NCBI RefSeq assembly: GCF_024807945.1
Contig: NZ_JANUFD010000009.1
Coordinates: 124,001-188,000, forward strand
From: Pseudomonas sp. JUb42
GTDB lineage: Bacteria; Pseudomonadota; Gammaproteobacteria; Pseudomonadales; Pseudomonadaceae
Direction of reading: 5' to 3'
Length of the DNA: 64,000 nucleotides
Position numbers and translations under genes: made by a program
Shown: positions 48,811-56,874 of the stretch, one piece after another
How the letters are laid out: every line of letters begins with the position of its first letter
How positions within the stretch are numbered: the stretch's first letter is position 1
Notes under the pieces: model-generated
Told to the model about the DNA's origin: nothing
What the model saw: the letters and a program-made list of their open reading frames with translations, nothing else
The model's database searches: none

Positions 48811-49308
48811 TCAAGAGTCCGGTGGATTCAACCGCCCATCCAGACCGAATCGCTCCTGTATCACCAACTCGTAGAGCCCATGCGCCAGCGTCGGATTCAC
48901 CAGCAGGTTCCAGCTATGGCGCGACACGCTGGACGGAATCAGGACAAACGGATGCTGCGTCAGAAGGCTCGCGCCAAAAGCTTGCTGGCTGCGACTCGGG
49001 GTGCCGGGGATCAGCCAGTTGGGATTGGGGATATCTTGCGGGCGAACCCGATGAATTCTGGAAGGATCCAGCACCCGCGCCGCCGTCAGCGTATGCGGCA
49101 CGCAGTCGAGCGCAGCAAAGCCCTTGTGTACCGCCACCTCCAGAATCGCCGTCGCGGCATCGAGACTGGTGTAGACGACTTGCACGCCCTTGGGATTCCA
49201 GCGCCCGCCACTGCCTTCTGCACCGATGCCGCTGTTCCAGGTGGCGGCATGGCGGGCCTGGTCGAGGCGCCAGAAATGAACGTCCGTGCTCAACGGGTCG
49301 GTCAGCAT
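48811..49308 (-). CDS. RES-domain toxin
   Basis: A 165-aa RES protein: FWRLDQARHAATWNSGIGAEGSGGRWNPKGVQVVYTS covers the conserved Arg, Gly-rich and Tyr positions of the RES fold, followed by the E in ATAILEVAVH and the C-terminal serine region. RES toxins degrade NAD. The ATG at 49308 overlaps the antitoxin stop (TGATG). Type II toxin-antitoxin pair with the upstream gene. Confidence 0.85.
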   Translation of the reverse strand: MLTDPLSTDVHFWRLDQARHAATWNSGIGAEGSGGRWNPKGVQVVYTSLDAATAILEVAVHKGFAALDCVPHTLTAARVLDPSRIHRVRPQDIPNPNWLIPGTPSRSQQAFGASLLTQHPFVLIPSSVSRHSWNLLVNPTLAHGLYELVIQERFGLDGRLNPPDS

Positions 49309-49913
49309 CAATAGACTCCGTACTCGAGCCGATGGAGAAAGTCCGCCACCAGTTCATAACCGACCGGATTGGACAGCAGGTCGATGGGGGTTTCGCCGTC
49401 CAGGCCCAGCGCAGGCTTGATCATCCACTCCTCCGCCAACTGCCGCGTACCGAAAACCTCCTGGGCCTTTTCCAGTATCTCGGCGTAGTACAAGGCGCGA
49501 GCGCTCTGTTCCTGGCTCAGGGACTCGTCCTTGTTCTTCATTCGCCGCGCCAACGTGCGATCGGACAGACCAAAGATCTTCGAGAGCACGTTATTGCGCT
49601 TGAAGGCATCCACCGACTCCACCAGATCAACCACTGAGCTGAGTGGGAATCCGGTTTTTGTGGCACGGAAAACTTCCATACGATCATCGGTATTGGTGCC
49701 AGGCAGCAGCAAGGCGATGATGGGCTGACGACCGCCAGCCTTGGTAACGACATATTGCCCTTGCGCCGAAGCCACTCCGGTGGCCTGGGTTACGGCTTTT
49801 TTTACTCGCTTTACCGGGGCGGCCTTGGCGACCGCTTTCACACCATCGGCCTTCACCTTTGCTGCTTTTGGCGAAGCTTTGGGGGCGCCCAGGCTCTCTG
49901 CTGTTGCAGTCAT
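49308..49913 (-). CDS. Xre/MbcA/ParS-type antitoxin
   Basis: A 201-aa antitoxin. About 55 N-terminal residues are lysine/alanine-rich and disordered (SPKAAKVKADGVKAVAKAAPVK), longer than usual for the family. They are followed by a helix-turn-helix (NNVLSKIFGLSDRTLARRMKNKDESLS) and the C-terminal toxin-binding domain (MIKPALGLDGETPIDLLSNPVGYELVADFLHRLEYG). AGGAG lies 6 nt before the ATG at 49913. Partner of the RES toxin. Confidence 0.85.
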   Translation of the reverse strand: MTATAESLGAPKASPKAAKVKADGVKAVAKAAPVKRVKKAVTQATGVASAQGQYVVTKAGGRQPIIALLLPGTNTDDRMEVFRATKTGFPLSSVVDLVESVDAFKRNNVLSKIFGLSDRTLARRMKNKDESLSQEQSARALYYAEILEKAQEVFGTRQLAEEWMIKPALGLDGETPIDLLSNPVGYELVADFLHRLEYGVY

Positions 49914-49954
49914 GTTTGACTCCTTCACACTGAGACAGATGGCAATAACTTTAC

Positions 49955-49966
49955 TGCCATTTGGCA
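49955..49966. promoter_or_regulatory. Candidate antitoxin operator
   Basis: TGCCATTTGGCA, a palindrome with perfect 5-bp arms, 41 bp before the antitoxin start, with a further GATGGCA half-site at about 49938. Typical place for toxin-antitoxin autoregulation. Confidence 0.4.
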
Positions 49967-50010
49967 AAATCGACAACCCACTTCCCGCCGCCCCACAGCA
50001 AACCTGACCT

Positions 50011-50784
50011 TTACTTGAAGAACTGACTGGGCGTCTTGCCGAACTGTTTCTTGAACATGGTGGTAAAGGCGCTGGGGCTGTCGTAACCGAGTTCACCGGC
50101 GATATCGATGATTTTCTCGCCAACGGCAATACGCTCCAGAGCCAGGAGCAGCCTTGCCTGTTGCCGCCATTGGCCGAATGTCATGCCGGTTTCCTTGTGA
50201 AACAGGCGCTGGATAGTCTTTTCATCAAGACTCAAACGCCCGCTCCAGTCCGCCAGGGTGGAGCCGTCACCGGGATCGCGCTGCAAGGCTGAGCAGATGC
50301 TGTTGATCCGCGGGTCGGCCGGTTGCGGCAGGTGCAAGGGCAGCACCGGCAGGATCGCCAGCTCATCGAGAATCAGGCGCATGACCCTGGCTTCCCGTGA
50401 ATCAGGATCAACGGGATGGACAATGTCCACCGAAGCCTTGATCAGCTCACTCAACAGCGGCGAGATGCTCACCGCCCGGGTTTCGGTCGGCATGCCGGGG
50501 AAATACTTTGGATGCACGAATACGCTGCGCATTTTCACCGCGCCGACACAGCGAACCGAGTGCGCCTGCCCCGCAGGCATCCAGACTCCGCGACTGGGTG
50601 GCACCGTCCATTGGTCAAGCGCCGAATACACCACCATGACCCCCTCGATGGCATAAATCAGCTGATGCTTGGTATGGGAGTGCGGTTCGATGAACCAGTT
50701 CTCCGGATAATCGGTGGCACTGCTGCTGACCGTCCAGGCCTGCTGATCCACTTCGATCAGAAACTCTTTCTGCGACTTGACCAT
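50011..50784 (-). CDS. AraC family regulator
   Basis: A 257-aa AraC protein: N-terminal cupin sensor (HSHTKHQLIYAIEGVMVVYS; GVWMPAGQAHSV) and a C-terminal double helix-turn-helix (KIIDIAGELGYDSPSAFTTMFKKQFGKTPSQFF). The start may be the ATG at 50784 (AAGGGC upstream) or 50850. Divergent from the Fsr-like exporter, which it probably controls. Confidence 0.82.
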   Translation of the reverse strand: MVKSQKEFLIEVDQQAWTVSSSATDYPENWFIEPHSHTKHQLIYAIEGVMVVYSALDQWTVPPSRGVWMPAGQAHSVRCVGAVKMRSVFVHPKYFPGMPTETRAVSISPLLSELIKASVDIVHPVDPDSREARVMRLILDELAILPVLPLHLPQPADPRINSICSALQRDPGDGSTLADWSGRLSLDEKTIQRLFHKETGMTFGQWRQQARLLLALERIAVGEKIIDIAGELGYDSPSAFTTMFKKQFGKTPSQFFK

Positions 50785-50929
50785 AATGCCCTTTTTGCGA
50801 AGGTAGACGCCCGAACTGCGCGAGACAGGCAATTCTCGAGAATCTAGCATAGTCCCCGGTCATGAGCTGCGACCGTTCGCCACATGACGCCACGCACAGC
50901 CCTCTCCTCCACAGTCCGGAAGACCTGCG

Positions 50930-52144
50930 ATGTCCATCAGTACGACCCCCTCTGCGACAACCGCCTCGGTTGCCAGCCAAGCCAGCCCACTGGTCATGCG
51001 CGTGATCGGTGCCTGCGCGCTGGCGCACCTGATCAACGACCTGATTCAGGCGGTGCTGCCATCGATCTACCCCATGCTCAAGGCCAACTACGGCCTGACC
51101 TTCACCCAGGTGGGCCTGATCACCCTGACCTTCCAGCTGACCGCTTCATTGCTGCAACCCTGGATCGGCTATCACACGGATCGTCATCCCAAGCCCTGGC
51201 TGCTGCCTGCGGGCATGGTCTGCACGTTGATTGGCATTTTGATGCTGGCCTTTGTCGGCAGCTTTCCAGCGATTCTGCTGGCCTCGGCGCTGGTGGGAGT
51301 CGGGTCCTCGACCTTTCACCCGGAAACCTCCCGTGTTGCCCGCCTTGCCTCGGGCGGCCGATATGGTCTGGCGCAGTCAACCTTCCAGGTCGGCGGTAAC
51401 GCGGGTAGCGCCTTCGGCCCTCTGCTTGCCGCCGCCATCGTCATCCCCTACGGCCAGGGCAATGTCGCCTGGTTCGGTCTGTTTGCCGCCTTCGCCATCC
51501 TCGTGCTGTTCGGCCTCAGCCGCTGGTACCGCGAGCACCTGAACCTGTTCAAACTCAAGCAAGGCAGCCAGGCCACCCATGGTCTGTCCCGTCGACGCGT
51601 GAGCTTCGCTCTGTTCGTACTGGCATTGCTGGTGTTCTCGAAGTATTTCTACATGACCAGCTTCACCAGTTATTTCACCTTCTACCTGATCGAGAAGTTC
51701 GACCTGTCCGTCGCCAGTTCGCAGTTGTATTTGTTCCTGTTCCTCGGCTCCGTTGCCGCCGGGACCTTCTTTGGCGGCCCCATCGGTGACCGGATCGGCC
51801 GCAAAAAAGTGATCTGGTGCTCCATTCTCGGCGCCGCGCCCTTCACCCTGGCGCTGCCGTATGTGGACCTGTTCTGGACCGGCGTACTGAGCATGCTGAT
51901 TGGTTTCATCCTGGCGTCGGCATTCTCCGCCATCGTGGTTTTCGCCCAGGAACTGGTGCCGGGCAATGTCGGCATGATTGCCGGGATTTTCTTCGGCCTG
52001 ATGTTTGGCTTTGGCGGGATTGGCGCCGCGTTGCTCGGTCATCTGGCGGATATCCATGGCATCGAGTACGTGTACACGCTCTGCTCGTACCTGCCGTTGA
52101 TTGGCGTGCTGACGATTCTGCTGCCGTCGACCAAGGGCGTTTGA
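50930..52144 (+). CDS. MFS transporter, fosmidomycin-resistance (Fsr) type
   Basis: A 404-aa MFS protein with 12 predicted membrane segments. The first part (LAHLINDLIQAVLPSIYPMLKANYGLTF) and the GVGSSTFHPETSRVAR motif are characteristic of the Fsr branch of drug exporters. Divergent from the AraC gene, 145 bp apart. Confidence 0.85.
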   Translation: MSISTTPSATTASVASQASPLVMRVIGACALAHLINDLIQAVLPSIYPMLKANYGLTFTQVGLITLTFQLTASLLQPWIGYHTDRHPKPWLLPAGMVCTLIGILMLAFVGSFPAILLASALVGVGSSTFHPETSRVARLASGGRYGLAQSTFQVGGNAGSAFGPLLAAAIVIPYGQGNVAWFGLFAAFAILVLFGLSRWYREHLNLFKLKQGSQATHGLSRRRVSFALFVLALLVFSKYFYMTSFTSYFTFYLIEKFDLSVASSQLYLFLFLGSVAAGTFFGGPIGDRIGRKKVIWCSILGAAPFTLALPYVDLFWTGVLSMLIGFILASAFSAIVVFAQELVPGNVGMIAGIFFGLMFGFGGIGAALLGHLADIHGIEYVYTLCSYLPLIGVLTILLPSTKGV

Positions 52145-52216
52145 ATATCGAGTCGGCGAGCTGCTGTTTATGCGCCCGCGCCTGACAAATACAATGTCGC
52201 GCAGCAATGGGCGACC

Positions 52217-52242
52217 GTAAGACCGGCTTTAGCCGGTCCTAC
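52217..52242. repeat. REP element (GACCGGCTTTAGCCGGTC)
   Basis: A perfect hairpin of the same class as the pair at 977, following the MFS gene and probably contributing to its 3' end. Confidence 0.7.
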
Positions 52243-52386
52243 GACTCGGTGTTTACCGAACTATAGGGTCGCCAAGTATGTGGCCATTGCTGAACCCATG
52301 ACCCGCTTCCCATAACTGAGGCAGAATGCCCTGCCTGACGGTCGATAAACGATTGTTGTAACAGCACAGTGAGCGGCGCAGCCGAC

Positions 52387-52902
52387 ATGAAAGAAGACGC
52401 ACCCGGCCTGCCTGACCTGCTGGCGCCCGGACTATCCGTAGTTTTTTGCGGACTCAATCCCGGGTTGAGTTCAGCCCTGGAACAGCGCCATTTCCTCAAT
52501 CCCAGCAACCGTTTCTGGCGCACCCTGCATCTGGCAGGTTTCACCTCTGAGCAGCTCAGCCCTCTTGAGGATAATCGGGTCCTGGAGTTCGGCTGCGGCC
52601 TGACCACCGTGGTGCCCCGCGCCACGACCTCGGCACAGGCGGTGAAAGCCCATGAATATCGTGACGCAGCGCAAGCGCTGGAAGACAAAATCGCCCATTG
52701 GCAGCCAGCGTATATCGCTTTCCTCGGCAAGCCTGCCTATGCCGCCATCAGTGGCCAGCGCGAGATCCACTGGGGTTTACAGGCACAACGTTTCGCTGAA
52801 GCCAAGGTCTGGGTATTGCCCAATCCCAGCGGCTTGAACCGTTCATTCAACCTGGATCGACTGGTCGAGGCTTACACCGAGTTGCGACTCGCCACGTTGT
52901 GA
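52387..52902 (+). CDS. mug: G/U mismatch-specific DNA glycosylase
   Basis: A 171-aa Mug/TDG protein: FCGLNPGLSSA (family motif GxNPG) in the N-terminal third, NRFWRTLHLAGF, and the C-terminal LPNPSGLNRSFN loop that pushes the base out. Length is normal. It removes uracil or ethenocytosine from mismatches. Start at ATG 52387; a GTG six codons earlier is possible. Confidence 0.88.
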   Translation: MKEDAPGLPDLLAPGLSVVFCGLNPGLSSALEQRHFLNPSNRFWRTLHLAGFTSEQLSPLEDNRVLEFGCGLTTVVPRATTSAQAVKAHEYRDAAQALEDKIAHWQPAYIAFLGKPAYAAISGQREIHWGLQAQRFAEAKVWVLPNPSGLNRSFNLDRLVEAYTELRLATL

Positions 52903-52904
52903 AC

Positions 52905-53085
52905 CGTTGGCATCTACTGGCTCAAGCCGCCGCACTTGAGAAGCCGCGAGGTTTTCATCGGAGCCTTCGACCCGTGGCTCGATGATATGCAGGTAGGCCA
53001 ACGGGGAACTGATCGAGATGTGAGGCCAGGTAGCCAAAGGTGCTTTGCGGTTGCTGTTCCAGTCCCGAGTGGATGAGAGGGTCAA
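52905..53085 (-). pseudogene. Remnant of an Old Yellow Enzyme gene
   Basis: The minus strand reads ISSPLAYLHIIEPRVEGSDENLAASQVRRL. LAYLHIIEPRV is a typical strand and helix from the C-terminal half of the flavin-dependent ene-reductases (OYE/NemA/XenB). The flavin-binding and catalytic parts are absent on both sides. The rest of the 361-bp gap to the antiporter shows no gene. Confidence 0.45.
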
Positions 53086-53263
53086 GGGCAGCCAGCCCTG
53101 AGCACCGTGCCATCCGGCGTGCCGATGGAACGTCCGCGCCCGGCGGACGTCAGCACTAGAGAGCCTCCCCTCGCTCCACCCGACAAGGTTTTTCTATGTC
53201 TGCCTGCCCGAGCCCTACCTGCATACCCTTGCCTGCCCGCGCAACCTGTGAGTATCCACGGGC

Positions 53264-54613
53264 ATGAGCTTCAGTATCTGGGTCGCCGTACTGGGCGCGG
53301 TCCTGTTGATCCTCGCCCTGACCTCCTCCTACTTGCGCTGGATGCCCGTGACCACCTCGGTGGTCTGCCTGGCCCTGGGCATTGCCATCGGCCCCGGCGG
53401 ATTGATGCTGCTGCACCTGGACCTTGCCCAGAGCGCCAGCTGGATGGAGCACCTGACCGAGGTGGCGGTGCTGTTCTCGCTGTTCGTCAGCGGCCTCAAG
53501 CTGCGGCTGCCCCTGACCAGTCGCAGTTGGCGGGTCGCCTTCGGTTTGGCCGGACCGGTGATGGTGCTGTGTATCGCCGGGGTCAGTCTGGTGCTGCATT
53601 ACGGCTTGCAGCTTTCCTGGGGATTATCGGTGCTGATCGGCGCGATGCTGGCGCCTACCGATCCGGTACTGGCGACACTGGTGCAGGTCAACGACGCCCA
53701 GGACTATGACCGGGTGCGCTTCGGCCTTTCCGGTGAAGCCGGGCTCAACGACGGCGTGGCCTTTCCCTTTGTGATCCTCGGACTGCTGCTCCTGATGGCG
53801 CCGGACAATAACCACGCCTGGCTGAGCGACTGGCTCTGGGTCAACGTACTCTGGGCCGTGCCCGCCGGGCTGCTCTGCGGTTACTGGATGGGTCGTGGGC
53901 TGGGGCGCCTGACCCTGCTGATCCGTACCCGCCATGCCGACAGCACGGTGTCGCCCAACGACTACCTGACCCTGGCCTTGATCGCTCTGGCCTATGTCGT
54001 CGCCGAACTGATCCATGGCTATGGCTTCCTTGCAGTGTTCGCCGCAGGCCTCGGTCTGCGTCAGGCAGAAGTGCACTCCACTACCGATCCGCAAACGCCC
54101 GCCGAGCATCTGGTGCAGCCTGTGGTCGGGCATCAGCATATCGATCCCGAAAAAGCGGTCCATGGCGATATCGAGGAACTGGAGGAAACCCAGGTGGCGG
54201 CCGGGATCATGCTCGGTGACATGCTCGCCTTCGGCAGCCTGGTCGAGCGCTCCATGGAAGTCTTTATCGTCACCCTGCTTGGCGTGGTGCTGCCGCTGCA
54301 CTGGGACTGGCACGCCTTACCGGTCGCGGCGGCACTGTTCCTGCTGATCCGCCCAGCGAGCGTACTACTGATGCCCTGGGGAGCCTTGCTTGGCGGTCAT
54401 CAACGGCTGTTGCTCGGCTGGTTCGGCATCCGCGGCATCGGCAGTCTTTATTACCTGTTCTATGCTCTGAATCACGACCTCGCCCCGGATATCGCCGTAT
54501 CCAGTACCAATCTCACGCTGTCGGTGGTGGCCCTGAGCATTCTCGTCCATGGCCTGACCACTCAGCCGCTGCTGGCCCACTACGAGCGCACAAAGCAGCG
54601 CAAAGATGGGTGA
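53264..54613 (+). CDS. CPA1-type cation/proton antiporter
   Basis: A 449-aa protein with about 12 membrane segments: GAMLAPTDPVLATLVQV and FGLSGEAGLNDGVAFPFV are the conserved ion-binding segments of NhaP-like antiporters (ND motif with D in LND). It exchanges Na+ or K+ for protons across the inner membrane. The ribosome binding site is weak. It ends about 90 bp before the RND operon on the same strand. Confidence 0.85.
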   Translation: MSFSIWVAVLGAVLLILALTSSYLRWMPVTTSVVCLALGIAIGPGGLMLLHLDLAQSASWMEHLTEVAVLFSLFVSGLKLRLPLTSRSWRVAFGLAGPVMVLCIAGVSLVLHYGLQLSWGLSVLIGAMLAPTDPVLATLVQVNDAQDYDRVRFGLSGEAGLNDGVAFPFVILGLLLLMAPDNNHAWLSDWLWVNVLWAVPAGLLCGYWMGRGLGRLTLLIRTRHADSTVSPNDYLTLALIALAYVVAELIHGYGFLAVFAAGLGLRQAEVHSTTDPQTPAEHLVQPVVGHQHIDPEKAVHGDIEELEETQVAAGIMLGDMLAFGSLVERSMEVFIVTLLGVVLPLHWDWHALPVAAALFLLIRPASVLLMPWGALLGGHQRLLLGWFGIRGIGSLYYLFYALNHDLAPDIAVSSTNLTLSVVALSILVHGLTTQPLLAHYERTKQRKDG

Positions 54614-54703
54614 GGCCGACAAGGAACCCTCAAGAGCGGCCGAAGTCGCATAGTGATCGACGCCACGACCGGCGTGCGCCCGGCATCCCGACAAGGAATA
54701 TGC

Positions 54704-55810
54704 ATGCCCGCTTCTCTACCCAGACTGACCCTCCTCGGCCTGACGCTGTCACTGGCCGCGCTGAGCGGTTGCGGCAAGGAAAAACCGCCTGCGCCCGTCT
54801 TGCCCAGGGTGCAGGTGCAAGCCGTCAAGGAAGCCGATTACGCCTCTGAAGTTAATCTCACCGGCGATATTCAGGCGCGAGTGCAGACGCAATTGTCCTT
54901 TCGCGTCGGCGGCAAAATCATCCAGCGCTCGGTGGATGTCGGTGACCGCATTTCCGCACACCAGGTACTGGCCCGGCTCGACCCCAAGGATCTGCAGACC
55001 AGCGTCGATTCCGCCGTGGCTGCCGTCGCCGCCGAACAGGCGCGGGTCAGCCAGACCAGCGCCGCCTTTGTGCGCCAGGAAAAACTCCTGCCCAAGGGCT
55101 ACACCAGCCGCAGTGAATACGATTCGGCCCAGGCTGCCTTGCGCAGCAGCCAGAGCGCCCTCAAGGCGGCCCAGGCGCAGTTGGCCAGTGCCCGTGAGCA
55201 GCTGAGTTACACCGCGCTGGTTGCCGAAGCGCCAGGGGTGATCACTGCGCGCCAGGCGGAAGTCGGACAAGTGGTCCAGGCGACCATGCCGATCTTCGGC
55301 CTGGCCCGGGATGGCGATCGCGATGCCGTATTCAACGTCTATGAATCGCTGTTCGTGCAACCGGCCAATGATCAGCCGGTACAGGTGACGCTGCTGGACA
55401 ATCCCCAGGTCAAAGCCTTCGGCAAGGTCCGCGAGGTCACCCCGGCAGTGTCCGCCGAGACCGGCACCCTGCAAGTGAAAATCGCCCTGAGCCAACTGCC
55501 GCCGGGCATGGACCTCGGTTCGGTAGTCAGCGTCGCCCTGAGCACTTCCGGCAAAAGCAGCGTTGAGCTGCCTTGGGCTGCGCTGACCAAAGGCCTTGGC
55601 GATCAACTGGGCAAACCTGCGGTATGGATTGTCGACGAACAGGGCAAGGCCAATCTGCGCGGAGTCACGGTCGGCCGTTACCTGACCGCCAAGGTCATCA
55701 TCAGCGACGGTTTGAAATCCGGCGAAAAAGTCGTGATCGCCGGCGGCCAGCTGTTGCACCCGGACATGCAGGTCGAAATCGCCGAGACCAAGGGCGGAGC
55801 ACAGCCATGA
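54704..55810 (+). CDS. triA: RND efflux periplasmic adaptor 1 (TriA-like)
   Basis: A 368-aa membrane fusion lipoprotein. The signal peptide ends in the lipobox LSGC (C23), followed by a lipoyl half (GDIQARVQTQLSFRVGGKI), a coiled-coil hairpin (AAVAAEQARVSQTSAAFVRQEK to QAALRSSQSALKAAQAQLASA), beta-barrel and membrane-proximal domains. The ATG at 54704 has AGGAA upstream. The next gene is a second adaptor, the arrangement of TriABC of P. aeruginosa. Confidence 0.85.
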   Translation: MPASLPRLTLLGLTLSLAALSGCGKEKPPAPVLPRVQVQAVKEADYASEVNLTGDIQARVQTQLSFRVGGKIIQRSVDVGDRISAHQVLARLDPKDLQTSVDSAVAAVAAEQARVSQTSAAFVRQEKLLPKGYTSRSEYDSAQAALRSSQSALKAAQAQLASAREQLSYTALVAEAPGVITARQAEVGQVVQATMPIFGLARDGDRDAVFNVYESLFVQPANDQPVQVTLLDNPQVKAFGKVREVTPAVSAETGTLQVKIALSQLPPGMDLGSVVSVALSTSGKSSVELPWAALTKGLGDQLGKPAVWIVDEQGKANLRGVTVGRYLTAKVIISDGLKSGEKVVIAGGQLLHPDMQVEIAETKGGAQP

Positions 55811-56874
55811 AACGATTGCCCTGCCTGCTATTGCTCGGCGTGCTCAGTGCCTGCAGCAAGAAAGAACCGCCGCCGGAGCCGGTACGCCCGGTGCTGTTCG
55901 TCGATGTGCAGCCGATATCCCAGGAAAGCCTTGGGCGCTTCGCCGGCAATATCGAAGCGCGCTATGAAAGCACCCTGGGTTTCCGTATTTCCGGGCGCAT
56001 CGCCCGACGCTTTGTCGACGTTGGCAGCGAGGTGGACAAGGACACGCTGCTGGCGACCCTGGACCCCACGGACCAGCAAAACAACCTGCGCGCCAGCCAG
56101 GGTGATCTGTCGCGTATCGAAGCGCAGTGGATCAACAGCCAGGCCAACGCCCGCCGCCAACAGGAGCTGTTCGACCGTGGCGTCGGCGCCCAGGCGCAAC
56201 TCGACATCGCCCTGACCGACCTGAAAACCACTCGTTCGTCCCTGGAGCAAGCCCAGGCCGCTGCCCGTCAGGCCCAGGATCAATTGGGCTACAGCGAGTT
56301 GCGCGCCGACCACGCCGCCGTGGTTACCCACTGGCAGGTCGAGGCAGGCCAGGTGGTCAGCGCCGGTCAGGAAGTGGTAACCCTGGCCCGTCCGGATATC
56401 AAGGAAGCCGTGATTGATCTGCCCGACTCAGTGGTCGATCAGTTGCCGGCCGGTGTCGAGTTCAAAGTCGCCAGCCAACTCGCCCCGCAGATCAATACCC
56501 TGGCGACCCTGCGTGAAATCGAGCCTCAGGCCGACCGTACCACCCGCACCCGCCGCGCGCGCCTGACCCTGTCGGAGACGCCGGACGCCTTCCGCCTCGG
56601 CACCGCCATCAGCGTGACCATCAGCTCGGCCATCGCCACCCGCATCGAGCTACCCATCGGTGCCCTGCAAGAGGTCGATGGCAAAGCCCAGGTGTGGATC
56701 GTCGACAAGCAGAGCCAGACCGTCACTCCTCGCCCGGTCAGCATCGCCAGCCGCACGGCCGACAGCATGGTCCTGAGCAGCGGCGTGCAGGCAGGGGAAC
56801 GTGTGGTGAGTGCTGGAGTAAACAGCCTGAAACCGGGGCAGAAAGTCAAAGTCGATGAGGAAAGCCCGCGATGA
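55807..56874 (+). CDS. triB: RND efflux periplasmic adaptor 2 (TriB-like)
   Basis: A 355-aa lipoprotein adaptor with lipobox LSAC (C16), lipoyl half GNIEARYESTLGFRISGRI, coiled-coil hairpin and barrel domains. It overlaps the first adaptor (ATGA) and the pump gene (ATGA). Two different adaptors per pump is the hallmark of TriABC-type systems, where both are needed. Likely co-assembled around the TriC-like trimer. Confidence 0.85.
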   Translation: MKRLPCLLLLGVLSACSKKEPPPEPVRPVLFVDVQPISQESLGRFAGNIEARYESTLGFRISGRIARRFVDVGSEVDKDTLLATLDPTDQQNNLRASQGDLSRIEAQWINSQANARRQQELFDRGVGAQAQLDIALTDLKTTRSSLEQAQAAARQAQDQLGYSELRADHAAVVTHWQVEAGQVVSAGQEVVTLARPDIKEAVIDLPDSVVDQLPAGVEFKVASQLAPQINTLATLREIEPQADRTTRTRRARLTLSETPDAFRLGTAISVTISSAIATRIELPIGALQEVDGKAQVWIVDKQSQTVTPRPVSIASRTADSMVLSSGVQAGERVVSAGVNSLKPGQKVKVDEESPR

